64,000 bases of DNA from an uncultured Kangiellaceae bacterium (GTDB lineage: Bacteria; Pseudomonadota; Gammaproteobacteria; Enterobacterales; Kangiellaceae), in NCBI GenBank assembly GCA_905479925.1, contig CAJQOL010000007.1:62001-126000 (forward strand), written 5' to 3'. A program made the translations under genes and the position numbers. Of the stretch, positions 54,520-63,271 are shown piece after piece. The notes below the pieces were generated by a model. The model was not told the DNA's origin, did no database searches, and worked only from the letters and a program-made list of their open reading frames with translations. Positions within the stretch are counted from its first letter, which is position 1, and every line of letters begins with the position of its first letter.

Positions 54520-55201
54520 TTGGAAAGAAATGGTTGAAAAGTTTGATGCCTTAGCGCTAAGGCAGCGAATAATGATTATGGTCTCTTTTATCGCTGTTTT
54601 AATACTAATGTTTGATTCTCTTTGGTTTGCGTCTAATCAACAAGAAATAGAACGAACCCAAAAAGCGATTGAATTAACCAAGTCACAACAAAAAGAAATG
54701 GTTGAAATGCAGCGCGCCTATAACCAAACAATTGTAGACAAGCGTAATGACCCTAAACATCAGAAATTACTACTTATAGAAAGTCAACTTGTGGAAGTTC
54801 GTCAAAAACTAATGAACAAAACGGTTAACCTAGTTAAACCAGAAGATATGGCGAGGGTTATTAGAGAAATAATTCAGTCAACCAAATCATTGAAACTACA
54901 GTCGTTATCGAAACTAGCAACCTATGAGATCACGTCCGAAAGTGGTGATGAAGCTCAACAAGCAGACACGCCTCAATCAACGGAAACAAGTGCAGAAAAA
55001 ATTAAACTATATCGCCATACCATGAAAATCGTCCTACAGGGAAAATACGGTTCAACCCATCAGTTTTTAGAACTCCTTGAAAATATGAAAAAAAAGGTCG
55101 GTTTTGATCACTTCGAGTATTCGGTGAACGACTACCCCAACGCGGATATTACTCTAACGGTTTCTACATTAAGTTTAGATAGAGGGTGGATTGGTGGATA
55201 A
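54509..55201 (+). CDS. mshJ: MSHA biogenesis protein MshJ
   Basis: A PilO-like inner membrane protein. One membrane helix (MIMVSFIAVLILMFDSLWF) follows a short cytoplasmic start, then a coiled coil (NQQEIERTQKAIELTKSQQKEMVEMQRAYNQ) and a ferredoxin-like periplasmic domain. The ATG at 54509 (behind GGGAG) is preferred to the earlier ATG at 54494; 230 residues. It begins inside the mshI 3' end and ends 7 bases into mshK. Confidence 0.88.
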   Translation: MPNNWKEMVEKFDALALRQRIMIMVSFIAVLILMFDSLWFASNQQEIERTQKAIELTKSQQKEMVEMQRAYNQTIVDKRNDPKHQKLLLIESQLVEVRQKLMNKTVNLVKPEDMARVIREIIQSTKSLKLQSLSKLATYEITSESGDEAQQADTPQSTETSAEKIKLYRHTMKIVLQGKYGSTHQFLELLENMKKKVGFDHFEYSVNDYPNADITLTVSTLSLDRGWIGG

Positions 55202-55541
55202 ATTAAATTCCGCAGTGATTCTATTAATCGGTGGTTTGGCCCTCAATAACGCGATGGCATCAGTTAAGGATCCAACGAAACCGGTTTTTCACAGTACACC
55301 AAGTGAACAAAGTAGTGCAAAAAAAGTAAAACGCAAGCAGCAATTAACGGCGATCTTTCTTAAAAAGGCCAACAAACAAGCCATTATTAACGAACGACTT
55401 TACAACGAAGGTGACTACGTTGGTGACTACGTTGGTGACAAAAAGTTAATAAAGATTAACGCTACTAGCGTAATTTTACAGAATAGTGAAGGTGTTAGTC
55501 GACTAACACTAATTACTTCCATTAAAAAGTTAAAGAAATAA
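55194..55541 (+). CDS. mshK: MSHA biogenesis protein MshK
   Basis: A small PilP-like protein. It starts at GTG 55194 (or the TTG at 55191) behind AGAGGGTGG. A signal-like helix (SAVILLIGGLALNNAMA) is followed by VKDPTKPVFHSTP and a beta domain (QQLTAIFLKKANKQAIINERLYNEGDYVG). A 12-base tandem duplication gives GDYVGDYVGD in the middle. It links the inner complex to the secretin. Confidence 0.85.
   Translation: MDKLNSAVILLIGGLALNNAMASVKDPTKPVFHSTPSEQSSAKKVKRKQQLTAIFLKKANKQAIINERLYNEGDYVGDYVGDKKLIKINATSVILQNSEGVSRLTLITSIKKLKK
55410..55439 (+). repeat. 12-base tandem duplication inside mshK
   Basis: GGTGACTACGTT occurs twice in a row and is followed by a further GGTGAC, keeping the frame and adding four residues (GDYV). 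It may be a recent slippage event or a strain-variable site. Confidence 0.75.
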
Positions 55542-55545
55542 TAAT

Positions 55546-57174
55546 ATGATAAAAGCATCACTAAAAATTAGCTCATGTGCCCTGTTATTTATTAGCTTGG
55601 TAGGTTGCGAAACTCTTTCTCCCAAAAAGGAAAGTAAGCAAACTAGTTTAGCGGTAAGTGCCATAGAGCAAAGCCAAAGTACAAACGCATTAGAAAAAGA
55701 TGAAAGCATCATCTCGGCCGATCAGGCTCTATCCACACTGCTTGAAGAAGAAGTGGCCGATATTCCAGTCATTGAAGATCGTTTCGATGTTTCAGTAAAA
55801 GATGTTGACGTAAATAGTTTTTTACTAGGTTTGGTAGACTCCACAGATTACAACCTTATTATTAGTCCCGATTTACAGTTGCAAGTATCTCTTCAATTGA
55901 AAAACGTGACTATTTCTGAGGTGCTGCACGCACTAACTCAAATCTATCCTATCGTTGTCAAACAACAAGCTAACCTATTTATGGTTTCGTCTGCCGAGAC
56001 TACGACCGCTATCTACAGTTTGGACTACTTAAACATTAAACGAAACGGCGACTCAAAAACAAGCATTGCTGGTCAGTCTGTTTCCGGTGGCCAGAACCAA
56101 AATAATAATCAAAGTCAAAATAATGGTTCTAACAGTCAAGGCTCCGGCGGACAAAGTAATATACAACAACTAAATTCTAGTAATGTTGAAACTCAAAGTG
56201 AAGTTAATTTCTGGAAAGAGCTAACCACTAGCTTAAATCTGATTATAAAAGATGAAGAAAAAGCCAGTGTTGTTGTATCACCTCATGCCGGCATTGTAGT
56301 GGTTCGCTCGCTACCTCAAACTCAGCAACTGATAAAGCGCTATTTAAATAGCACTCAGAATAGTTTAAATAGACAAGTTATTATTGAAGCAAAAATTATA
56401 GAAGTTAGTCTCAACGATGGATTTCAATCTGGAATAGATTGGAGTCGTATTGGCAATACAAGTGGCGATGTATTTACCATTGGTCAACAAGGGCAAGTAG
56501 TAGAGCAGCAAAATTCTGAAAACCCGATTAATGGTTTATTCTCATTATTGTATGAAGGCGGGTCGTTTACCGCAGCAATAAACTTATTAAAGTCCCAAGG
56601 TGACGTGCAAGTTCTTTCATCTCCAAGGGTATCAACCGTTAACAATCAAAAAGCGATTATAAAAGTAGGCAGCGATGAGTTTTTTGTGACCGATGTTTCA
56701 ACAACAACGGTTACTGGTACCAGTACAGCAACAACACCGGATGTTACTTTAACCCCCTTCTTTTCGGGAATTTCGTTAGATGTTACTCCGCAGGTTAACA
56801 GCAATGGCGAAATTGTTCTGCACATTCATCCCATTGTTAGTGAAGTTAGTGATCAACTAAAAACCTTAGGTCTTGGAGAAGATGAATTTGTTCTGCCGCT
56901 TGCACTTACTAATGTAAGAGAGTCCGATAGCATCGTAAGAACGAATAGTGGCAAAGTTATTGTGATTGGCGGTTTAATGCAAAACAGAATAAGCGAAGAA
57001 ACCACATCAACACCGCTATTAGGAGATATCCCTTTTGTGGGAAATCTTTTCAAGCAAACTAGAGAACGCCAAGTAAAAAGTGAACTAGTTATTTTGCTTA
57101 AAGCTCACGTTGTTGATAATAATCAAACCGACGACGAACTCGATCAGCTGAAGAATCGTTTTAACCAATTTTAG
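55546..57174 (+). CDS. mshL: MSHA secretin MshL
   Basis: A 542-residue outer membrane secretin. The leader MIKASLKISSCALLFISLVGC is a lipoprotein signal (Cys21). N-terminal secretin/TonB-like domains (about 85-170; DVDVNSFLLGLVDSTDYNLIISPDLQ) come before a low-complexity N/Q/S/G linker (QNQNNNQSQNNGSNSQ, about 180-210). The C-terminal barrel has VIIEAKIIEVSLNDGFQSGIDW, QVLSSPRVSTVNNQKAIIKVG and GGLMQNRISEETTSTPLLGDIPFVGNLFK. It forms the pilus exit pore. It starts 5 bases after mshK. Confidence 0.95.
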   Translation: MIKASLKISSCALLFISLVGCETLSPKKESKQTSLAVSAIEQSQSTNALEKDESIISADQALSTLLEEEVADIPVIEDRFDVSVKDVDVNSFLLGLVDSTDYNLIISPDLQLQVSLQLKNVTISEVLHALTQIYPIVVKQQANLFMVSSAETTTAIYSLDYLNIKRNGDSKTSIAGQSVSGGQNQNNNQSQNNGSNSQGSGGQSNIQQLNSSNVETQSEVNFWKELTTSLNLIIKDEEKASVVVSPHAGIVVVRSLPQTQQLIKRYLNSTQNSLNRQVIIEAKIIEVSLNDGFQSGIDWSRIGNTSGDVFTIGQQGQVVEQQNSENPINGLFSLLYEGGSFTAAINLLKSQGDVQVLSSPRVSTVNNQKAIIKVGSDEFFVTDVSTTTVTGTSTATTPDVTLTPFFSGISLDVTPQVNSNGEIVLHIHPIVSEVSDQLKTLGLGEDEFVLPLALTNVRESDSIVRTNSGKVIVIGGLMQNRISEETTSTPLLGDIPFVGNLFKQTRERQVKSELVILLKAHVVDNNQTDDELDQLKNRFNQF

Positions 57175-57177
57175 GCT

Positions 57178-58074
57178 ATGTATTTATATCATTTTGACAT
57201 GAATAAAATTCCCTTCGGGCACACGCCCGATACAGGATTGTTTTATCAGTCAAAAACCCACGTTGAAGCTTTGAACACACTACTTTTTTCTGTAAGCAGT
57301 GGAGAAGCTTTCTGCAAAATAATTGGTGAGGTAGGTTGTGGTAAAACCATGCTGTGCCGTATTTTGATCAATCAATTGGAAAATTCTCGGAAACTGGCAT
57401 ATATACCTAACCCGGACCTATCACCTCGGTCTCTAAGATATGCGTTGGCCAAAGAATTAGGTCTTCGCGTTAAAGCAGACTGCAGAGACGATCAGTTATC
57501 AAATAGCATTCAAAATAGACTGATTAAAATCAATAAAACCAGTGGTCCAGTTGTTCTAATCATTGATGAAGCACAAGCTATTTCCGACGAAGGGTTAGAA
57601 ACCCTTAGATTATTTACTAACTTAGAAACTGAACAACAGAAACTATTACAGATCGTTTTATTTGCACAACCGGAATTAGATAAGAAGTTAAACCAAACAA
57701 ATTTAAGACAATTAAACCAACGGATAACTTTTTCCTACCGGCTAAAAAAACTTTCTGCTTCGCAAATTATGCATTATGTTAATCACCGTTTATCGCAAGT
57801 TAGCAATTCCAATAGAGTCTCTATTAGCCAAAGCGCCTCTTGGCTATTAAAGTATTTTTCGACCGGAACTCCTCGGCTCGTAAATACGTTATGCCACAAA
57901 GCGCTATTACTGGCATTTGCTAAAAAACAGTCTCAAATTAGCATTATCAACATTATCAAAGCAGCATCGGATACCGATGGCGTTAGCCGATGGCCTCTAA
58001 AATATTTCAAATCCGCGATTACTCTATTTCTGCTCGGTCTCAGTACGACAGCCTATGCTTTTTGGGGTCAATAA
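57178..58074 (+). CDS. mshM: MSHA ATPase MshM (ExeA-like)
   Basis: A 298-residue AAA-type ATPase of the ExeA/GspA group. Walker A is IGEVGCGKTM (about 49-58), Walker B VVLIIDEAQAISDEGLETLRLFTN, and the sensor region LRQLNQRITFSYRLKKLS. A C-terminal membrane helix (ITLFLLGLSTTAYAFW) anchors it. Relatives help place the secretin in the outer membrane. It starts 4 bases after mshL and its stop overlaps the mshN start by one base (TAATG). Confidence 0.92.
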   Translation: MYLYHFDMNKIPFGHTPDTGLFYQSKTHVEALNTLLFSVSSGEAFCKIIGEVGCGKTMLCRILINQLENSRKLAYIPNPDLSPRSLRYALAKELGLRVKADCRDDQLSNSIQNRLIKINKTSGPVVLIIDEAQAISDEGLETLRLFTNLETEQQKLLQIVLFAQPELDKKLNQTNLRQLNQRITFSYRLKKLSASQIMHYVNHRLSQVSNSNRVSISQSASWLLKYFSTGTPRLVNTLCHKALLLAFAKKQSQISIINIIKAASDTDGVSRWPLKYFKSAITLFLLGLSTTAYAFWGQ

Positions 58075-59237
58075 TGAGCGTAGTTAATGAAATGCTTAAA
58101 GAATTGCAAAAGGATCAAGGGCAGCACAAAGCGTTTGACGGTTTTGTTGCAAGTGACACAGAAAAGCCGGTATCAAAGTTATTTTGGCGAAGTATCGCTG
58201 TACTAATTTTATTCCTAGTTAGCTATATTGTGTATGTCGAGTATCAAAGAGAAAGTTTATTAGGTAAACCTGAAGTGATGTTCACCAACCAAACGGATCT
58301 AGCAACAGAAGCGGATATTTCAAATTCAAAACCATTATCGAGTGAAAACCTATCGACTCAACCAATCTCCGTCGCTAGCGTCGAAAAAAATAGAGTTGTT
58401 AATAATAACCAATCGTTACAAGATAGCAATCAAATAGAAGCACAGACCGAAGAGTCCGATAACGACTCTACGCTAACAAGTATTTCCACCAAAAAGACTC
58501 CAGCCGACCCAGTAGAAGTAAACACTAATAACCAAGTTGAGTTAGCTATAAAAGTAGATAATGCTGCGAAAACCATTGAAACAATAACAAGCCCTATTGA
58601 TTCAACTTCAGACTCTAGTAGCAAAAGGAATAGCGATACTAGTACTGACACTTTTAACGTTATTACCCGCTCACAGAAAAACATTGAAGAACAGCAAATA
58701 GCAAAACTTATGAAGGAGTGGAAGAATCGTTCTATAAGCGAGAACCGTGAGCAAGCTTTGTTATTAAAAAACAGCGTTCAGCAATCGCAGAATCAACATA
58801 AATTATTGCGCTTTATTCAACCGAGAAATGCATCCCTTTTTAAGCAATTGCTAGTATCGTTTGTTGAAAAAAACCCAAACGATATTCAGCTTAGAAATCG
58901 GTCAGCGAAACAACTGTTTCTAGAAAAAAAATATCAGGCCACGGTTTCCGAGTTACTCACAGTTAACCGAACTAAATGGGATAAGGTTAGCTATCAATTA
59001 GCAGCCCTTGCCGAGCAAAAGCAATCGAACCATGAACAGGCAATTATTTATTTTGAGACTTTGTTGAGTTTACAACCTAACAGAGGTGATATAAGTATGG
59101 CATTGGCCATTTCCTATGAGGCATCTATGAAAAAACCTCTGGCTATTGAAACATTTAGGCATGCTTTACGAGATAAACAACTAAGCAATATTCAGAAAAA
59201 ATTCATTCGGCAACGACTTGTTGCTTTGCAAGGGTAA
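58074..59237 (+). CDS. mshN: MSHA biogenesis protein MshN
   Basis: The track starts at 57990; the real start is the ATG at 58074 (MSVVNEMLKELQKDQ), which overlaps the mshM stop by one base (387 residues). One membrane helix (FWRSIAVLILFLVSYIVYVEY, about 40-60) follows, then a long Ser/Thr/Asn-rich linker and a C-terminal TPR domain (NPNDIQLRNRSAKQLFLEKKYQATVSELLTVNR). It probably organises the inner part of the pilus machine. Confidence 0.88.
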   Translation: MSVVNEMLKELQKDQGQHKAFDGFVASDTEKPVSKLFWRSIAVLILFLVSYIVYVEYQRESLLGKPEVMFTNQTDLATEADISNSKPLSSENLSTQPISVASVEKNRVVNNNQSLQDSNQIEAQTEESDNDSTLTSISTKKTPADPVEVNTNNQVELAIKVDNAAKTIETITSPIDSTSDSSSKRNSDTSTDTFNVITRSQKNIEEQQIAKLMKEWKNRSISENREQALLLKNSVQQSQNQHKLLRFIQPRNASLFKQLLVSFVEKNPNDIQLRNRSAKQLFLEKKYQATVSELLTVNRTKWDKVSYQLAALAEQKQSNHEQAIIYFETLLSLQPNRGDISMALAISYEASMKKPLAIETFRHALRDKQLSNIQKKFIRQRLVALQG

Positions 59238-59240
59238 CCC

Positions 59241-60953
59241 ATGCTGTTAAAGAAAGTTAGGCTAGGCGATCTACTAGTCGATAACAAAGTCATCACCAGC
59301 AAGCAACTTGATGACGCACTTAAAGAACAAAAAACCAACCGACAAAGGCTTGGTAAATTGTTAGTGAACCTCGGATATGTTGAAGAGAAACAACTGTTGC
59401 AGCTTTTAGCGGAACAGTTGAATATTAAATTTATTGATTTGGTTGGTTTTAAGATTGATGCCAAGGCGGTGAAAAACCTCAACGAAATGACAGCTCGACG
59501 ACTAAGAGCATTAGTTATTGACGAAAAGCCTGATCACTTTCTAGTGGTTATGGCTGACCCAACCGATCTAGCGAAATATGATCAACTACAAGAGTCCTTG
59601 TCTAAACCTCTAGAAATTTGTGTAGCAATTGAATCAGAAATAATCGCTAACATTGATAACTTTTATCGCAGTGGTGACGAAATTTTTGACCTCGCTGGTG
59701 CTTTAGAAGATGACTTAACCGAAGAAAGTTTTGGTTTACCATCGCTCAATGAAAATGTCTCTAATGATGAAGCGCCAGTTGCAAAATTTTTGCAAGGCCT
59801 TTTTGAGCAAGCTATTCAAATTAAAGCCTCTGATATCCATATTGAACCGGATGCACAAGTATTACGGGTTCGAATGCGAGTAGACGGACAGCTTCAAGAA
59901 CAGGTAATTAAAGAAAGTAGAATTGTCGCTGCATTAGTATTGCGACTAAAGTTAATGTGCGGGTTGGATATCTCCGAAAAGAGGATCCCGCAAGATGGTC
60001 GATTTAGAATTCGAGCAAAAAATCATGACGTTGATATCCGACTATCAACGATGCCTATACAACATGGCGAATCAGTGGTCATGCGTCTATTAGATCAAAG
60101 CGCCGGTCTTTTGAAATTAGAGCATACAGGTATTGAAGCGAAGTTATTGAGGGAAGTGAGAACACTTTTGTCTTTCCCCCATGGTTTGATTTTAGTAACA
60201 GGACCAACCGGTAGCGGTAAAACGACTACTCTATATGCGGCATTATCGGAACTCAATGAACCAAAAAAAAAGATCATTACTATCGAAGATCCTGTTGAGT
60301 ATAAATTGTCGCGAGTTAATCAAGTACAGGTTAATCCCAAAATTGACTTGTCGTTTGCAAAAGTACTACGTGCTGTTCTTCGTCAAGATCCTGACATTAT
60401 TCTAATTGGTGAAATGCGTGATCAAGAAACAGCCGAGATTGGATTGCGAGCAGCGGTAACCGGGCATCTCGTTCTATCCACCTTACATACAAATGACAGT
60501 CTATCTGCAGCTGTAAGACTTTCGGATATGGGGGCTGAACCTTATTTATTGGCTAGCGGTTTGCGCGGAGTTATTTCGCAGCGTCTTGTTAGACGTATTT
60601 GTAGTTCATGTGGAGAAGACTACCAGCCCGACGAACAAGAAATGAGTTGGTTAAATAAATTTGTTGATCACCAGGATGTGACTGCTTGGCGACACGGCAA
60701 AGGATGTGTTCAGTGTCACAATACCGGCTACAGAGGTAGAGCGGCAATTTTTGAAATTCTAATTCCAGACTTAACCATGCTCGAAGCAATTAGAAAAAGA
60801 AGCTACGGTGAGTTTGTGAAACTAGCCAATGCGAGTGAGACTTTTACACCACTATCAACCTCTGCAATAAGCCTAGCAAAGCAAGGGATCACCAGCCTAG
60901 AAGAGGTATTACGGGTTTGTGAGTCCATTGAAGATATTAGTGAGCATCAGTAA
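59241..60953 (+). CDS. mshE: MSHA motor ATPase MshE
   Basis: A 570-residue secretion ATPase. The N-terminal MshEN part has two tandem copies of the c-di-GMP-binding repeat: RLGDLLVDNKVITSKQLDDALKEQ and RLGKLLVNLGYVEEKQLLQLLAEQ. The catalytic part has Walker A GPTGSGKTTT, the Asp box TIEDPVEY, Walker B DIILIGEMRDQETAE, HLVLSTLHTND and the tetracysteine zinc site CSSCG...CVQC. It drives pilus extension and should respond to c-di-GMP. It starts 4 bases after mshN and overlaps mshG by one base. Confidence 0.95.
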   Translation: MLLKKVRLGDLLVDNKVITSKQLDDALKEQKTNRQRLGKLLVNLGYVEEKQLLQLLAEQLNIKFIDLVGFKIDAKAVKNLNEMTARRLRALVIDEKPDHFLVVMADPTDLAKYDQLQESLSKPLEICVAIESEIIANIDNFYRSGDEIFDLAGALEDDLTEESFGLPSLNENVSNDEAPVAKFLQGLFEQAIQIKASDIHIEPDAQVLRVRMRVDGQLQEQVIKESRIVAALVLRLKLMCGLDISEKRIPQDGRFRIRAKNHDVDIRLSTMPIQHGESVVMRLLDQSAGLLKLEHTGIEAKLLREVRTLLSFPHGLILVTGPTGSGKTTTLYAALSELNEPKKKIITIEDPVEYKLSRVNQVQVNPKIDLSFAKVLRAVLRQDPDIILIGEMRDQETAEIGLRAAVTGHLVLSTLHTNDSLSAAVRLSDMGAEPYLLASGLRGVISQRLVRRICSSCGEDYQPDEQEMSWLNKFVDHQDVTAWRHGKGCVQCHNTGYRGRAAIFEILIPDLTMLEAIRKRSYGEFVKLANASETFTPLSTSAISLAKQGITSLEEVLRVCESIEDISEHQ

Positions 60954-62188
60954 TGGCAACCTTTGAATATTTAGCAAGGCAAAAAGACGGTCAGGCGACA
61001 AAAGGACAAGTCGATGCTGTTAATGAAAATGCTGTTGCTGAAGGTTTATTGGCAAGGGGCTTGTTACCCGTCTCAATAAAAGGAGTCGGGAGTTCTGGTA
61101 GTAGCTGGTCTGAAATTGATATCGGTGAGTTATTAGCTTCCAAGAAAGTCGATAGCCACGATCTAGTGATGTTTAGCCGGCAAATGTATAGTTTAACAAA
61201 GGCAGGAATCCCTTTAACAAGGGCAATCAATGGTCTTATTGATACCACAAATTCTTCGGTATTAAAAAAAGCATTGGAAGTCATCAACACAGACCTAAGT
61301 AGTGGTATGAATTTAGCTGCCGCTTTCAGAAAGCACGATCATATCTTCGAACCTCTTTACGTTAGCCTTATTCATGTTGGTGAAAATACCGGACAATTAG
61401 AGCAAGCATTTCAACAAATCGCTAATTATTTGGAACTTGAGCAAAAAACCAAACAGCGTATAAAAAGTGCAACGCGTTATCCCATGTTTGTTTCCATTGC
61501 TATTGTTTTAGCAGTCGTCGTAATTAACGTCTTAGTTATGCCTCAATTTACTAAAATGTTCGAGGCGTTTGGTGCCGGTGAATTACCTTTGCCGACTCGT
61601 ATACTAATCACCACGAGCAACTTTTTTCTTAATTACTGGATCCACTTGATCGTAGCCACGATTGGAGCAATCTATTTATTTGTTCGATATATCAAGACTA
61701 AAGACGGTCGTTATTGGTGGGATAAGCTAAAACTGAAGTTTCCGATTGTTGGAGATATTATATATCGCTCATTGTTAGCTCGTTTTTCAAGAACTTTTTC
61801 AATGATGACCCGTTCTGGCGTGCCGTTAATAACCGCACTAAACATTGTTGCCGAGGTTGTCGATAATGCCTGGGTTTCGGAAAAAGTTCTAGATATGAGA
61901 AATGGCATTGAAAAAGGTGAGTCTATTTTAGTGGTTGCGACCCGAGCCGAGCTTTTTTCCCCTTTAACCTTACAGATGATATCAGTAGGGGAAGAAACCG
62001 GTCAGCTTGAGGAGATGTTAGAACAGGTTGCTGATTTTTATGAAGAACAGGTTGATTATGATTTGAAAAAATTATCGGACTATATCGAGCCCATTTTGAT
62101 CGTATTTATAGGCATTATAGTTATGGTACTTATGTTAGCAATCTATCTACCTATGTGGGAATTAACATCGGCGACCCGACGTGGCTAG
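60953..62188 (+). CDS. mshG: MSHA inner-membrane platform protein MshG
   Basis: A 411-residue PilC/GspF-family protein. Two T2SF domains are visible: LVMFSRQMYSLTKAGIPLTRAINGL and FSRTFSMMTRSGVPLITALNIV, each followed by the LVSLIHVGENTGQLEQAF / MISVGEETGQLEEML motif. Three membrane helices lie at about 170-190, 215-240 and near the C-terminus. It couples MshE to pilin assembly. It overlaps the neighbouring genes at both ends (1 base with mshE, 8 with mshF). Confidence 0.95.
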   Translation: MATFEYLARQKDGQATKGQVDAVNENAVAEGLLARGLLPVSIKGVGSSGSSWSEIDIGELLASKKVDSHDLVMFSRQMYSLTKAGIPLTRAINGLIDTTNSSVLKKALEVINTDLSSGMNLAAAFRKHDHIFEPLYVSLIHVGENTGQLEQAFQQIANYLELEQKTKQRIKSATRYPMFVSIAIVLAVVVINVLVMPQFTKMFEAFGAGELPLPTRILITTSNFFLNYWIHLIVATIGAIYLFVRYIKTKDGRYWWDKLKLKFPIVGDIIYRSLLARFSRTFSMMTRSGVPLITALNIVAEVVDNAWVSEKVLDMRNGIEKGESILVVATRAELFSPLTLQMISVGEETGQLEEMLEQVADFYEEQVDYDLKKLSDYIEPILIVFIGIIVMVLMLAIYLPMWELTSATRRG

Positions 62189-62711
62189 CGCACTTACCTC
62201 GAGCAATAAAGATAGCATAGCGCTGTATTTGATTTTGTTGTTGATGATCCTTCTAGGCGTTGGGTATTTGTTTTTAGTCAAACAACCGAGCATAAAGATT
62301 GACTTGCAAAGAAAAGCGTTTTCCCTGAACGCATCAGCGTTTAAGAATGGCATATATTTAGCCCACATTAAGTTTTTAGCTAATGTCGGTGACAAACAGG
62401 CCGATACCAACCTTGTAGATAGGTGGATTTCCAATGGTCTCGGGTTAGATTATAACGTCCATGGCTTTCCGGTGGGCATTAGCTATACAAAACATAATTT
62501 ACCAAAACAACCGGCGAGACTCGAAGATTGTCGCGATATCTGGGATTTTGTTTTGGGGAAACTAAAACCAAAACTGTACCTAAATAAGCAGTTAGACAGT
62601 TATTGGGTAGATATTTCTGACGATGGGGTATGCCAATACTTCTTCTCAGATTTTAAGAAAACCGTAATCAGTTATCATTCCTTAACAGGAAAGGTTAATT
62701 TAGTGGAATAA
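62181..62711 (+). CDS. mshF: MSHA biogenesis protein MshF
   Basis: A 176-residue protein starting at GTG, 8 bases inside mshG. One membrane helix (SIALYLILLLMILLGVGYLFLV) precedes a soluble domain with KNGIYLAHIKFLANV and CRDIWDFVLGKLKPKLYL. I assign mshF mostly by position between mshG and the pilin, since this gene is poorly conserved. Confidence 0.78.
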   Translation: MASALTSSNKDSIALYLILLLMILLGVGYLFLVKQPSIKIDLQRKAFSLNASAFKNGIYLAHIKFLANVGDKQADTNLVDRWISNGLGLDYNVHGFPVGISYTKHNLPKQPARLEDCRDIWDFVLGKLKPKLYLNKQLDSYWVDISDDGVCQYFFSDFKKTVISYHSLTGKVNLVE

Positions 62712-62812
62712 ATACATGATTTCAGTGGATATTTTTATTTATTGAACTATCCTTGATACATGGTTCATTAACATTTTTACAATTAATAAGCGTTAGCAAA
62801 GAGGAAACAATC

Positions 62813-63253
62813 GTGAAAAAGACATTTTCTAGAAACAAAGGCTTCACATTAATCGAATTAATCGTAGTAATCGTGATACTCGGGATAATGGCGGCGGTGG
62901 CTGGTCCAAAATTTATTAATCTACAGACAGATGCAAGGTTATCCGTAGTGGACGGCGTTGAAGGGTCGGTTCGAAGTGCTGCAACATTGGTATACTCAAA
63001 AGCGCTTATTGACGGTACTGAAACTGCTGCAACCGGATCGGTAACTGTTGCAACTGGAGCAGTTACTACTGCATTTGGTTATCCGACTGCTGATGCAGCA
63101 GGAATTGTTGCGGCTGTTGATGTTGCCGGCGATATCGATGCAACAACCACTCCTGGAACCTTTTCTCTCAGGGCTAATTGCCTTGTTACCTATACCGCAG
63201 CAACTAGCGCAACGGTACCAGCAGCAGTAGCTAAGACAGTATCTGGCTGCTAA
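62813..63253 (+). CDS. mshA: MSHA major pilin (prepilin)
   Basis: The track starts at 62753; the GTG at 62813 has GAGGAA upstream and gives a proper prepilin leader, (M)KKTFSRNKG, cut before FTLIELIVVIVILGIMAAVAGPKF, with Glu at mature position 5 (146 residues). LVYSKALIDG and AFGYPTADAA match known MshA pilins, and two C-terminal cysteines (ANC...SGC) form the expected disulfide loop. The C-terminal half is very rich in Ala, Thr and Val. There is only one such pilin between mshF and mshC, so mshB seems absent. Confidence 0.92.
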   Translation: MKKTFSRNKGFTLIELIVVIVILGIMAAVAGPKFINLQTDARLSVVDGVEGSVRSAATLVYSKALIDGTETAATGSVTVATGAVTTAFGYPTADAAGIVAAVDVAGDIDATTTPGTFSLRANCLVTYTAATSATVPAAVAKTVSGC

Positions 63254-63271
63254 CAAGTCGACATCAAGTCC

